Positions 34,801 through 44,059 of a stretch of 64,000 bases of DNA are shown piece by piece. This DNA is from Rapana venosa (lineage: Eukaryota; Mollusca; Gastropoda; Neogastropoda; Muricidae): assembly GCA_028751875.1 (NCBI GenBank), contig CM054140.1, positions 47,721,461 to 47,785,460 on the forward strand, given 5' to 3'. A model generated the notes under the pieces. That model did no database searches and had not been told where the DNA came from. It saw nothing but the letters and a program-made list of their open reading frames with translations. Both the position numbers and the translations under genes were made by a program. The stretch's first letter is position 1; every line of letters starts with the position of its first letter.

Positions 34801-37197
34801 CGCAAATATACTTACCATGTGGACAAGTAAGAACAAGCACAAGTGGAAATAGTGACACAAATGAGGAATTTTCTAGCACAGGATTTCCATGTGAGAATAT
34901 TGATCAATATCATGAATATCAAAACAAACCAAAAAAAACACCCTCAGTATCCCAAAAGTGGTCTTGTGATTTTCAATGAGTGCATTATCTGTAAACGATC
35001 CACATACATATCAACATGAAAGATTGTTTAAAATTTTTTTTTTTAAAGTATACGTTTGATTGTATTCATTACTTTAACACAATAGTGAGGAGCGATTACA
35101 AGGGATGAAAAAGGAAGTAAAATAAAATAAGCTGCTTTTTATTTCTATGCACACATTCATAGAATATCACCGACTAAAACACCAACATAAAGCCTATAAA
35201 TCGGTACACATCACTGTAGATGTAAGGGATGAAATGGAGAAGTGAAAATAAGCCATGTTCACATCTATAAACACATTCACACAATATCACTAACTAAAAC
35301 ACAAACATGTGACCTACAAATCATTACACATCACTGTAAGATAAACTCCAATCCCTACAATCCGAGGTTAGTAGACACAGCTTTTTTCATGCCATGTTCT
35401 TCGTGTCTCAATCTTCCATGCCCCCATGCATCAAAGCCCTCTGACCTGACGACTTGTCGATCTTCATCTTCCTCCACCCAGATGCCATCATCCATGGAGA
35501 AGGAGCTGACTGAGGCATCATCCAGGCTGTTCTCCAGGCTGACAAACCGCGTGCTTGTGAGGCGTGCACTGCCCAGCAGGTTGGTCTGCACACATTGTTT
35601 CTACATAACATGTCGTTTGGGGTTATAGATTCATAAGATTATCGATTTACTAGCAATTGTTTATGATGAGTTGTCTGTATATCACAACTAGTGTCACACC
35701 CTAAAAACAAAGCTTTTATAACCATCAAAACTGGTCAAGAAATTGCAAGGGCATCATTTTCGATGTAAACAGGTACTAAGGGTGCTAAATTGTCTTTCTA
35801 CCTGCACAGACAACTTCAAAAGCAGCTCACCTGAAGGTGGATCCTTTTGGCCTTGAAACTGGGCAGGAAATCACAGACCTTGCGGATAAAGCTTCTGTGA
35901 GTCAGACGCTTCTGTTTCCTCCATGCTTGCTCCTGCAAAACATTGTATTTGTATTTGTATGTTAGTCCGTCGTTTTCGACGATGACCTCCAAAACAGCAG
36001 AGGAGGCAGCTGCTGTTTCGGAAACTGGGCAGAAATTTGATTATAGTGGAGATGCCTTGCCCACAGTACATCCCCACTCTCTCGGCCAAGAGGGCATAAG
36101 GACAGTCAGCGTTGGAGATGTTCTCCAAAGGCCAACTAGCCCCCAGGGCTGCAGCACATAAAGACTGTGCAAGTCAATCCTCCTAGTCAGAGAGTCAGTC
36201 GATCACTAAAGACTAAGCTGTAAAGTGGAATTCCATGAGTGGAAAAGCCACTGGTCATACAGCCTCTCACTTTGCTGTTGCCCCCAGCATCAATGGTTTA
36301 ATCAAGAACTGTGATAAACCCCAGGCGCTGACGGCTACATAAAATCAAATTAGAACCTTCACTCACTGACAATGCACCTCACTTTACACTTTCAGCCTAG
36401 GCTACATATTTAATTCTTCTGGAGCCAGGAGAATAATGGGATGGAGAGACACTGTGACGGTTGCCACTACAGGACAAAATCTCACTGAGGTTGTGTGAAA
36501 ACTGTTACCACTGTCACTTGTGTCAGTAGGGGGATAAGTTGTGGAATCTGGCATAGTTTGGATCAGAACAGACAACACCAAAATGACCCATTAACAGAGA
36601 AAAGATTACTAGCCTCACGCATGCACACACAAACGGAATAGCCTGGGTGTTAAGAGTGATGTGCTCATGATCTGCTGACCCGGGTTCAACTCTCATTTAA
36701 GCGAATTTTTCCTCTGGAGTTAACATCAGTGCCTACTCCACTCCCCTGCAAAAGTCCTTCACATGAGACTATAAACTAAGGTCCCGTGTGCGAACGCATG
36801 TAGAACGTCTTGCGCACATGTTAAAACCTTTCCACGTTTCAGAAGAGTAGGCCATTGTGTGCTGGAGGGAATGGATGACAAAATTTACAAAACTGCATAC
36901 ACACGGGGACTGGATGCAAAAAAGCACACGAGTGCTTATTCCATTATGATTATCCTAAAAAAAAAATTAACACAAAAGAAAAGAAAAGAAAACACACACA
37001 GAAAAGTATTCAACAGAATGAAGTTGAAACGAGCTCCTAAAATAAAACAAATGAGCAGTGTGTACCAGATGGATAAGAAGGTTGGTAAAGACTTCCAGCA
37101 GCCACGACAGCACATCTTCTGCATTCTCTTCCCCTTCACAGTGCCCGGCCTCCAATATTTCTGTCACAGTGACGAGCTGGTCTCCCATGCTCCTCAC
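23993..37197 (-). CDS. MTFR1: Mitochondrial fission regulator, MTFR1/MTFR2 family (8 coding exons, 420 aa)
   Basis: Coding exons in transcript order: 37197-37066, 35932-35831, 35585-35446, 34752-34445, 33976-33801, 32798-32680, 30924-30744, 24097-23993. Their total is 1,263 nt, 420 codons plus stop, and all phases agree. Seen: an N-terminal hydrophobic helix; a basic HRSFIRKV segment (45-78); a coiled coil LHKISVMEEELATLRKQIAD (about 192-224); a poly-Pro run (about 234-262); VPNMAAILKDLGKVKLKPVE; RSPGGTP; DPASIIAEALKKKF; and C-terminal FGQHMLRRTRKR. This order of motifs is that of vertebrate MTFR1 and MTFR2, proteins linked to mitochondrial fission. An invertebrate copy is probably the single pre-duplication gene, so the symbol denotes the family. 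Human MTFR1 is about 333 aa; the extra length here lies in the linker regions. The gene is convergent with PDE7 and divergent from PGAP6. Confidence 0.9.
25210..30680 (-). mobile_element. Old I-type LINE (EN end, RT, RNase H), interrupted and degenerate
   Basis: Reading the minus strand, 30650-30250 resembles the EN-to-RT linker (SIPKYKSNKNGKHSGNRWWT). Next come 30146-29700 with the RT entry (WRQSIVVPILKKGK at about 29750) and 29650-29340 with the post-catalytic RT part (ENRLELSAEKTCLVLFNN). After the insertion at 26041-29271 it resumes with EYLLKKLQSLDSKAVKIALG and an RNase H domain: HTDGSALETG (about 25660), FCIDSKAVLMALK (about 25475) and SHCGIYSNELVDSLAKQG (about 25310). RT followed by RNase H is typical of the I group. 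The RT core with the F/YADD box is missing and several stops are present, so the copy is dead. It lies in the last MTFR intron, in the same orientation as the gene. Confidence 0.75.
26041..29271 (-). mobile_element. RTE-like non-LTR retrotransposon, near full length, frameshifted
   Basis: About 3.2 kb. Minus-strand order: an AP-endonuclease-like N-terminus (LGHWNVRTMYETGKLAQ, VLGVSESRW; 29152-28613), an EN end with GSDHHLV (about 28245), RT motifs KKGTLSDCNNWRGITLL, FRKQRGCIDQIF and GVRQGCVMSAVLFNLAIDW, an active-site box FVDDLALL (Val replaces the usual Ala), then YLGSIIKPEGG and GHILRRDPQ (26677-26048). Reading frames shift near 28730-28440, 27110 and 26675, so it cannot be autonomous now. 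The 3' end is a short (ATG)n-like tract. Flanking copies of TGTCC[A/G]TATATT at 26029-26040 and 29272-29283 look like a 12-bp target-site duplication. Confidence 0.85.
30744..30924 (-). CDS. MTFR1: MTFR exon 7: IAEALKKKF motif
   Basis: One base plus 60 codons between ACGTTCAG and GTATGT. It encodes SPGGTPLQSRPKQ, then DPASIIAEALKKKFRNRVQY, the most conserved block of the MTFR family, and an acidic tail ending in PQVK. Confidence 0.92.
30940..31035 (+). repeat. 48-bp tandem duplication beside an MTFR splice acceptor
   Basis: Two copies of a unit starting AACTGTTAGTGATGCTGCAG with one mismatch, period 48, ending about 15 bp from the MTFR exon 7 acceptor. The pyrimidine-tract side of the intron is therefore duplicated sequence. 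Confidence 0.85.
31130..31170 (+). repeat. AGCGCTATACAAATTCC-(ATT)n repeat end
   Basis: TAGCGCTATACAAATTCCG followed by (TTA)n. The same motif ends sequences at 13907-13938 and 33268-33315, so it is probably the 3' terminus of one retroelement family with an (ATT)n tail. Confidence 0.55.
31830..31882 (+). repeat. (CA)n microsatellite
   Basis: About 26 uninterrupted CA units in an MTFR intron. Confidence 0.97.
32141..32421 (+). mobile_element. Young tRNA-headed SINE with intact A/B boxes and target-site duplication
   Basis: The head reads GAGGCACCGTGGTCGAGTGG (A box), then GTCGCAGGTTCGATCCTGC (B box), like a Leu/Ser-type tRNA. The body has GTGTCCTTGGGAAAGACACT and CCACCCAGGTGTACAAGTGG before GTACC. 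A perfect 13-bp direct repeat TTTTGCTGTTGGG flanks it (32128-32140 and 32422-32434). Located in MTFR intron 6 (between exons 6 and 7). Confidence 0.88.
32680..32798 (-). CDS. MTFR1: MTFR exon 6: MAAILKDLGKVKLKPV motif
   Basis: 39 codons plus two bases between TTGGCAG and GTGAGT. It encodes an acidic segment followed by VPNMAAILKDLGKVKLKPVE, equivalent to the MxxILKxxNxVKLRSVKR motif of MTFR1. Confidence 0.9.
33117..33262 (+). repeat. 74-bp tandem duplication
   Basis: TTTAATTGCATGATGATCAA recurs at a 74-bp spacing, each unit ending TTAATTAAGCGCTTTGATTT. A third, partial unit precedes at about 33090. It is followed by AGCGCTATATAAATTCC and (ATT)n. MTFR intron 5. Confidence 0.85.
33801..33976 (-). 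CDS. MTFR1: MTFR exon 5: poly-proline segment
   Basis: 176 nt between ATTTTCAG and GTAGGG. It encodes about 28 residues that are nearly all Pro, then VKTARAADSGSLSDLLKQ. A poly-Pro tract after the coiled coil is typical of MTFR1. The DNA is a GGA/GGT-type simple repeat, so tract length may vary between individuals. Confidence 0.88.
34445..34752 (-). CDS. MTFR1: MTFR exon 4: coiled coil
   Basis: 308 nt after an ATATTCAG acceptor. The donor is GTAGGT at 34444; an overlapping GTAGGT six bases upstream would break the frame of exon 5. It encodes a His/Asp-rich linker and the conserved coiled coil VDPATLHKISVMEEELATLR. Confidence 0.88.
35446..35585 (-). CDS. MTFR1: MTFR exon 3: acidic Ser-rich linker
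   Basis: 46 codons plus two bases between GTGTGCAG and GTCAGA. It encodes TNLLGSARLTSTRFVSLENS and then an acidic run WVEEDEDRQVV. Its position matches the FADVxW / DDxxF linker of MTFR proteins. Confidence 0.83.
35831..35932 (-). CDS. MTFR1: MTFR exon 2: basic HRSFIRKV segment
   Basis: 34 codons, phase 0 at both ends, between TTTTGCAG and GTGAGC. It encodes EQAWRKQKRLTHRSFIRKV and then LPSFKAKRIHLQ. It aligns with the SxRSIVRKIG...PRVxFQ region of MTFR1. Confidence 0.87.
36632..36958 (+). mobile_element. Full-length SINE-1, tail A
   Basis: Head with AATAGCCTGGGTGTTAAGAG (A-box region) and CCGGGTTCAACTC (B box), the standard body, and tail A ending GTGCTTATTCCATTATG. Located in MTFR intron 1 (between coding exons 1 and 2), antisense to that gene. 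Confidence 0.82.
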
Positions 37198-37232
37198 AAA
37201 AATTCATTCAACTGTGCCCCAGGGAAGAGTCT
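37066..37232 (-). CDS. MTFR1: MTFR exon 1 (coding) with end of 5' UTR
   Basis: The exon begins after a TTTCAG acceptor (37235-37233), so at least one 5' UTR exon lies upstream. Coding starts at the first ATG (37197-37195); a second in-frame Met follows three codons later. It encodes MRSMGDQL, an acidic stretch and an amphipathic segment SWLLEVFTNLLIHL. The proposed donor GTACAC at 37065 is weak but is the one that keeps phase 0 with the next exon. Confidence 0.75.
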
Positions 37233-37801
37233 CTGAAACAAAGAAACTTGATAGTTACAGACATGTAGGTATGTGTGTGTAAATCTGCATGAGTGTATCT
37301 AGGTGCATGCATAGTTTACAGACCTGCACATTGTGTAAATCTGCATGAGTGCATATCTGTACATGTATATCATATGCCTATAAAGCATGCTTCTGTTATA
37401 ACTTGCCTACAAGCATGCACACACACACATACACACAACAATGTACATGTATGCACACAAATAAACTCACTTTTCAGCTAAATTTGACAAAAAAGGTCAA
37501 CTGACTTAGGAGCCAAAAATGGTTTATAACATAATCTTGAATACAAATATGAGAATGTTTGCTTTTATTTTGAATACCACAATTTTTCTTATAATTAGTT
37601 TTAATTACCTAGGAAAAACTTTCCATCATAATTTTACATAAAAAATGACAAAGTAACATGCAAAACTTGGCCAAAATAAAAATATAAATTTTTTATTTTT
37701 TAGAAAAAAATGATAGAAGCCAAAAATCAATGTGTTAATACAATAAAAGTAACACTTTGGAATTTTGGATGGAACTACCCTTTTTATCATTTTAAAAATA
37801 T

Positions 37802-38144
37802 TATTCTTTTATATCGAAGATAATGGAATAAGCACTCATGTGCTTTTTTAGGTCCAGTTGGCAGTCCCCGTATGTATGTGGTTTTGTAAATTCTGTCATC
37901 TGTTCCCACCGGCACACAATGGCCTACTCTTATGAAAAGCAAAACAGGATTTAACATGTGCGCAAGATGTTCTGTGTGTGTTCGCACACAGGGCCTCGGT
38001 TTATAGTCTCATCCAAAGGACTTTTGGGGAGAGTGGAGTCTGCACTGATGTCAACTCCTGGGGAAAATATCCCCTTGAACGGGAATCGAACCTGGGTTGT
38101 CAGATTGTGAGCGCAATGTTCTAACCACTAGGCTATCCTGTTCC
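37802..38144 (-). mobile_element. Full-length SINE-1, tail A (well preserved)
   Basis: Reads on the minus strand from GGAACAGGATAGCCTAGTGG (A box) through CAGGTTCGATTCCCG (near-consensus B box) to tail A. This is the best-preserved head of the family here. It lies just upstream of the MTFR start exon, in the MTFR-PGAP6 interval. Confidence 0.87.
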
Positions 38145-39399
38145 CTACCCAATCCAGAAGATATTCTACAAATGTGGCAAAACATCATTCAAAATACAAA
38201 TGGTCAAGACTGTGCTGATCATAGATTGAATTAGATTCATAATCTCAAATACTGATTAGGATAAAACAAAAAATTATGTCTGAACGTCAGGCAGGCTACA
38301 GAACAAAAAGGAAAAATAGATGTTACTCTTGCTCCAAAACATCACTGAAAATGTGAAAAGTATGAATGTGAATGAAGAACTTTTCATCACTTTAATCTGC
38401 AGATTACAGCAAAGCCTTTGATAGTGTGATTCACCAGCATCTTTTTGACACTACGTATAAAATGGGCTTTTGAAAACATATCTCCCCAATATCCTCATTT
38501 TATGAAGACCAAAAGTCAAAACGCAATATGAATAAGGCACTATCAGTATCACTCAGATAGGGCACTAAAAAATGTGAATTTTCCAACATATCAAAAGAAA
38601 ATAATAAAATGCTTAGCATGGTCTGTCAAGTGTCATGCTATATAAAAATTTAAAATATAAATTATAATACATATGATTTTATGACTGCTAAATCCTGGAC
38701 ACAAAGAAAAGAAAAAAAGGAATTGAAGCATCCAAGATGTGTGGGGATTTTTTGGTGTTTTTTTTTAAAGATGGCTGCTCAGGGTCAATTGGGAAGATTT
38801 TTTTTAAAAAGACAGCAAAAAAACAAGACAGCGACAGGAAAAGGGCAGACCGCCAGCTTCTCTCATTAACAACATTACAGAATATTGTGGCATAAGAATC
38901 AATTAAATCAGCAGAGCCAACAAAATTAATGGAGGAGGATAAATGTTCGTGTCAGTAGGTGCAGATGCCAACACTGTACCCGGTGACACTGACACTAGGG
39001 CATGGGGCATGAGAAATCCTAGTATACGATAAACATCATAATTATTCTATAGAAATTAGAATATACTACTATATAGTAATTTTACTAAATATTAAACAGC
39101 AAAACCTAAATAAGACCAGCCTATATTTTCATTCTGTTTAAAGTCTCATTCAGCAGTGTCTGCTCTCTCCCCGTAACTTTGGACCCTTAACAAAAGACAA
39201 GAAAACAAAAAACACCATGGTTACCTGTATGTTTCAACAACGCAGGACTGGAGTAGTATACAGCAGACAAATTCAGTATTGGGTATTATAAATGAATTTA
39301 ATCATTTCCTTACTGAATGGTGAGCCAACACCTTCAGTAAACTACACATCATCACTATCACTACCACTGACTTACAAACTTTGCACTATTATAGCCAAA

Positions 39400-39585
39400 T
39401 GTTAAATTTTGAGGTTTAGTCAAACTCAAAACTCTCAAATTCCCCGCTTACCGGAAGTGACTGTTGGCAAGGGGAGGCTACCTTGGTGTCTTAGGGGACA
39501 GAAGCAGATACTAACCTAACAGAATTTTGTTTCATTCATTCTTTGCCTAGAAAGTGAGGAAGTGGAGTGGGCGGACAATGTTAAA
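39400..39585. promoter_or_regulatory. Probable bidirectional promoter with ETS site
   Basis: This is the interval before the PGAP6 start codon, with MTFR reading away on the other strand. ACCGGAAGTGA at 39450-39460 is a textbook ETS/GABP-type site. On the minus strand the same bases read CTTCCG followed by GTAAGC, a plausible splice donor for an MTFR 5' UTR exon. No TATA box is obvious. Promoter activity is inference. Confidence 0.5.
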
Positions 39586-39664
39586 ATGAAAAAAAAGAGG
39601 ATGACAAGCTTTCGATTTTTGTGTAATGTGTTTGTTGTGATCCATATTTGTGAATCATTAATCG
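39586..39664 (+). CDS. PGAP6: PGAP6 exon 1: signal peptide
   Basis: ATG at 39586. It encodes [18 protein letters not shown] and then IHICESLI plus one base of a Gly codon, before a GTGAGC donor. A basic start, a hydrophobic core and the phase-1 end that exon 2 needs support it. A second in-frame Met is five codons in. Confidence 0.82.
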
Positions 39665-42600
39665 GTGAGCCCTCTAACGAATATGAAAACTCATATTATA
39701 GCTGTTGAACTTGAGCCACTGTTAACTACTTGTAGTAGTCATTAGAAAATCAACACACACACACACACACACACACATGGCTCAGCCTAAGCCATGTGGC
39801 TTAATAATCTAGTTGTAGATCCCATCATTGCTTGTGATTTTTTCAGACTGCTTTACAATCAAGTTGATAGGCAGAGTTTTTCTGTCTTTTTCTTTACTTT
39901 TCTAAGTATATAAAATTATTTGATATTATGTAAAGTTCCATCACAATAAGTCTTCAGTCATATAAGTAAAAATATGTTTTATAACTGTTCGTAATGTTTG
40001 TAGCTAATCAGAAGATTTTAAAACAGAGTGACAGACCAAAAGCTGTCACTGTCAGTTATTATACAAAGCACCAAGGCCAACATTCAAATTATGTTATTTT
40101 GAGACTGTTGTGTTGAGATTGTTGTCAATCAATGACAAGCTCTTAGTCTAAGCATAACAACCACCTGTAACCCCCTCCCCTCCCCCCTTTACATCAGTTA
40201 TAATAATAAATAAAACTTACGCCTCAGTAAATTATGTATTACACAATTTAAACAAATGTCACAGTGAATTACTGTACTATAATTTGTATTTAAGTGATGT
40301 AAAAGTAAAATTTCTTGTTCATCTTTTTGAATATTAGTTTTCATTACTGAATTTATGTTTCATTTATGTACTCACTCCATTTTTCATCGATAATTTTTTT
40401 TTGAGGAACAGTAACCTCCATGTGGGGAGCTACATTGTAGCAGACAACATGGCAACAAATAATGATAGCAGTAAAAGTCTTTGTCAGTCAGTCTTTCTTC
40501 AGGCGCAGCCTATGTTCGCACTCTAGGCTTTCACTGCATGCTTGCTTGCAAGTCCTCAGTCTAGGTGTCCCACTGCCAATACTCTTGTGTGTGTGTGTAC
40601 ATGTGTGTGTCACTGTGTGATGTATATATGTATATAATTTGTGTGTATGTATGTATGTGTGCGTGCGTGTATATCCATGCATGATTGATATGACTTAGAA
40701 ATGAAACTTCAAAACATTTTAAGCATCAGAAAACTGAAGAAGTACTAATTACTATGTATATGATCATAAAAAAATATATTCTTTCTAAATCTTGTCATCA
40801 AGTCCCCCTTTATCAATTAATTCATAGACTTTCATCCATTTGAATCTAAAAAGCTCAGTGGCAGAACTCTGTGACAGAGCTGACAGTTGGTCAAAATGAT
40901 TTCAACCCTGTAGACAGCAAAATTGTTGTTTTTTCAATAATTTACATACACCAAGGGGCAGGATAGCCTAGTGGTTAAGAGCATTGGGCTTGTGATCTGA
41001 TGACATGGTTTCCAACCATCAATGAGACGCCTGTTTGAAGGAATTGTATTTCCCTTGGAGTTAATACACTAATTGAAGTAATTCCACCTGCCTCAAAAGT
41101 CCTTCAGATGAGACTTGACCCTGATGACCCATGTAATGTACAAATGCTCACAAAAGTCATGCACATACATTAAAAGCTGTTCCACTCTGGAAGTGTAGAC
41201 CATTGTATAGTAGTAGGAAGGGATGACAAAATTAAAGCAAAAAATGCATGGTGTTGTGCTTAGACATCACTCCTGAAGTTGGAATGGAGATATCTTGATT
41301 AATGGTGGGCAAATGATGGCATACTATCTGTTTTACACGCAAAATCTCACCATTGGTGAGCTTTAGAGCTCTAGCTGAGGTATGCACAGAGAGATAAGAA
41401 AGACTAAGAGAGAGGGAGATTTACGTCAGCGGAATCAAATGCTTTCACTCAAATTTAGCTTATAATGCATGTGTAGGCAAGCAGAGTTAGAAAGCTTGTA
41501 ATGTGTTATTGATGTAAAATGCATTGTTGCAGGAGAAACAGAGGCGGTGGTATGGAGAAGTGAGCAGAGAGTGAGCTACTACACAAACTATGCATCCATC
41601 ACACCAGTTCGATTCCCAGTGCCCAGCCTCACAGGGGAGGCAGTGTGGTCTTTCAGGGCCACAAAATCACCAGACAGATGTGATCACAAAACTATCAGCA
41701 TGTAAGATATATAAAATTGAAAAAATATCTTGCTACCTGTGTACATATGTGGATTTGAGTTTGTAGAGTTTAAAGCTTAATCCCATTTTCAATTTTGTAA
41801 GATTGGATTGCTTCTAACTATTTTATATGCTTAGAGCGTCACCTGCTGTGTAATTGAAAGCCTGGATGAGACATTGGGAATTAGATCTCAAATCTACCTT
41901 CATACTCATAGTGGGTAATGATATGAACCATTTGAAAGTACAAAGCAGTAAACTGGAAAACTAAAATGCTAGTTTACCATGCATGTCTATTATACATATT
42001 TAGTAACACTTTTTCAGAATATTTCACTGATCACTGATCTGCTCTACAGTAGAAAATCATCTTACACTGTCATATATTTCATTGTTTATTTGCTGGATAC
42101 TAATTTATTCCTTGGGTGCAAAAGTTTGCCTTTGAGGCAATGATCTCTATTTGGTTAGTTATTTTAAGTTGACAACATTTGCAGACTTCATACATTCATA
42201 ATGTTAGTATCAAATTTATACAGAAGAAACCAAAGTGCTACGCTTCAGTAGGTTTATTAACATTCTTAGCACAGGTGGGTTCTGTTAAAAGCTTGAAAAA
42301 GAATGCAAATCTTGGCTAATGATGTAATGTTATATTCCACGTTAAATACAAAGATCTCAGTCAGAAAAATGATCATCTGTAGAATCTGAATCATTCATTC
42401 ATTATCACCAGCTGTCAACCAAAGTAAATAGTTTTCTGAATCACCCATTAACAAAAGTGAAAGAAACAAAATCTGCCATTTCACGTATGATATCAAACCA
42501 GCTAACAAGGATTTGGGATGAAGTTGGCAGCTGGTTGGAATGACTACAGGCTGTGCTGGAAAGTATTTTTGTGTTCAATGCATTGTTTAAGTCATTTTGC

Positions 42601-44000
42601 TAGATTTTCTTATAAATTTCTAGTTTGTTAACCATCCAGACTCTGACAGCAGACAAAGAGACCAAATTTTAACAGGAGAGAGCCCCAATGAAAATAAATT
42701 CAAGATTTAGTTCCTTTCATCCTACGTGTAGAGAGGAACAGAGTGCAATGCAGAAAAAAATACAACATATAAAGGTCATTAAAGTGTATTTTAAAGCAAA
42801 ACATGGGGGAAAAAATGGGGTGGAGGTAGTGCTCAGAGACAAATATCAAAACGTCTTGTGCGACGAACTCTGCAGTGTTAGTATGGGCTTTAGCCTTTCA
42901 CTCAAATTTAATAAAACTTTGTTATTCCAGATACCTCCAATATGGAAGTCTGCCTCTTGCCAACCCACTGAATGAGACCTATCCAGAACACTTCTTCCTT
43001 GAAAGGAGTAATCTAGTTCAGCTGAGTGTTGCCTCCAACAATGTCAGTGTTCACCACTCTGTGATGATGCCCCAGGGTGGGGATTGGTATGCTATTGCCT
43101 TCATTCCTGAAACCAACAAGCACATTGTCCAGAAGGTATGAACAGTTTTCTTTGTTGGTGTGTGTGTGTGTGATTGGTTGATTTGTTGGTTACGTGTGTG
43201 CCTGTCTATGCGTGCGTGCTTGCATGTGTGTGTGTTATTTTTGTGTTGTAAGTTTTTTTTGCAATTTGTTTTGATAAATCTTTGTGTAATTTCATGCAAT
43301 ATGAACCAATAAAGAATTGTGCAGAATTTGAGCATGTGTCCATACAGAGCTGTCTAGGATTTGAGTGGCATGGTCAGGAAGGCTGTGATGATGCAAAGAG
43401 GATAAGCTCTGACAATAAAATGATATATAATATATGCCTTTTCACTTTTTGTGGATGTAACAGTAGATTTGAATATAATATATACTTGTACGTACCTTTT
43501 CAAAACAAATAAAAGATACTGCCATTTATCTCTACTATCTTCCAACCTGTGTGTATGTGTGTGTGTGTGCACATACGTGCTGTGTGTGTATGCGCCTACA
43601 GCTTGTGAATATACCTTTTCAGCTTATTTATCTAAAACTATTCATGCACAAATTTCAGTAGAAATTTTGGATCTAGAAATATCCCAGTAAGTGACAAAAT
43701 ATCTTTGCATAATCTATGAGCTTTATTGGGTGTGGAATAAACCTGTAGTTTAGAATGCAAGTAAACCATGTATGCTGCTGCTTTTTTTCTGTTGATTTTT
43801 TCTTAACAATGCATGATGTTTGGAACCTAAGGGTCTGACGCTTCAGTGTGAGTACAAGTTCAGTGCGTCTCTGGACCTGAAAGAAATGCCACCCTACCTG
43901 CACTTCAGTGTAAATACAGAATCTCAGGTGGCATTGACAAGTACCCATGGTGATGGGATGTGGGTTGGGTGAGTCTACTAACAGTACATGTATTTTTGTG

Positions 44001-44059
<59 letters not shown>

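Noticed and set aside
40444..40530. ATG-initiated short frame considered as the PGAP6 first exon
   Set aside because: It stops after about 25 codons, has no hydrophobic core and no donor in the needed phase; the exon at 39586 fits on all three counts.
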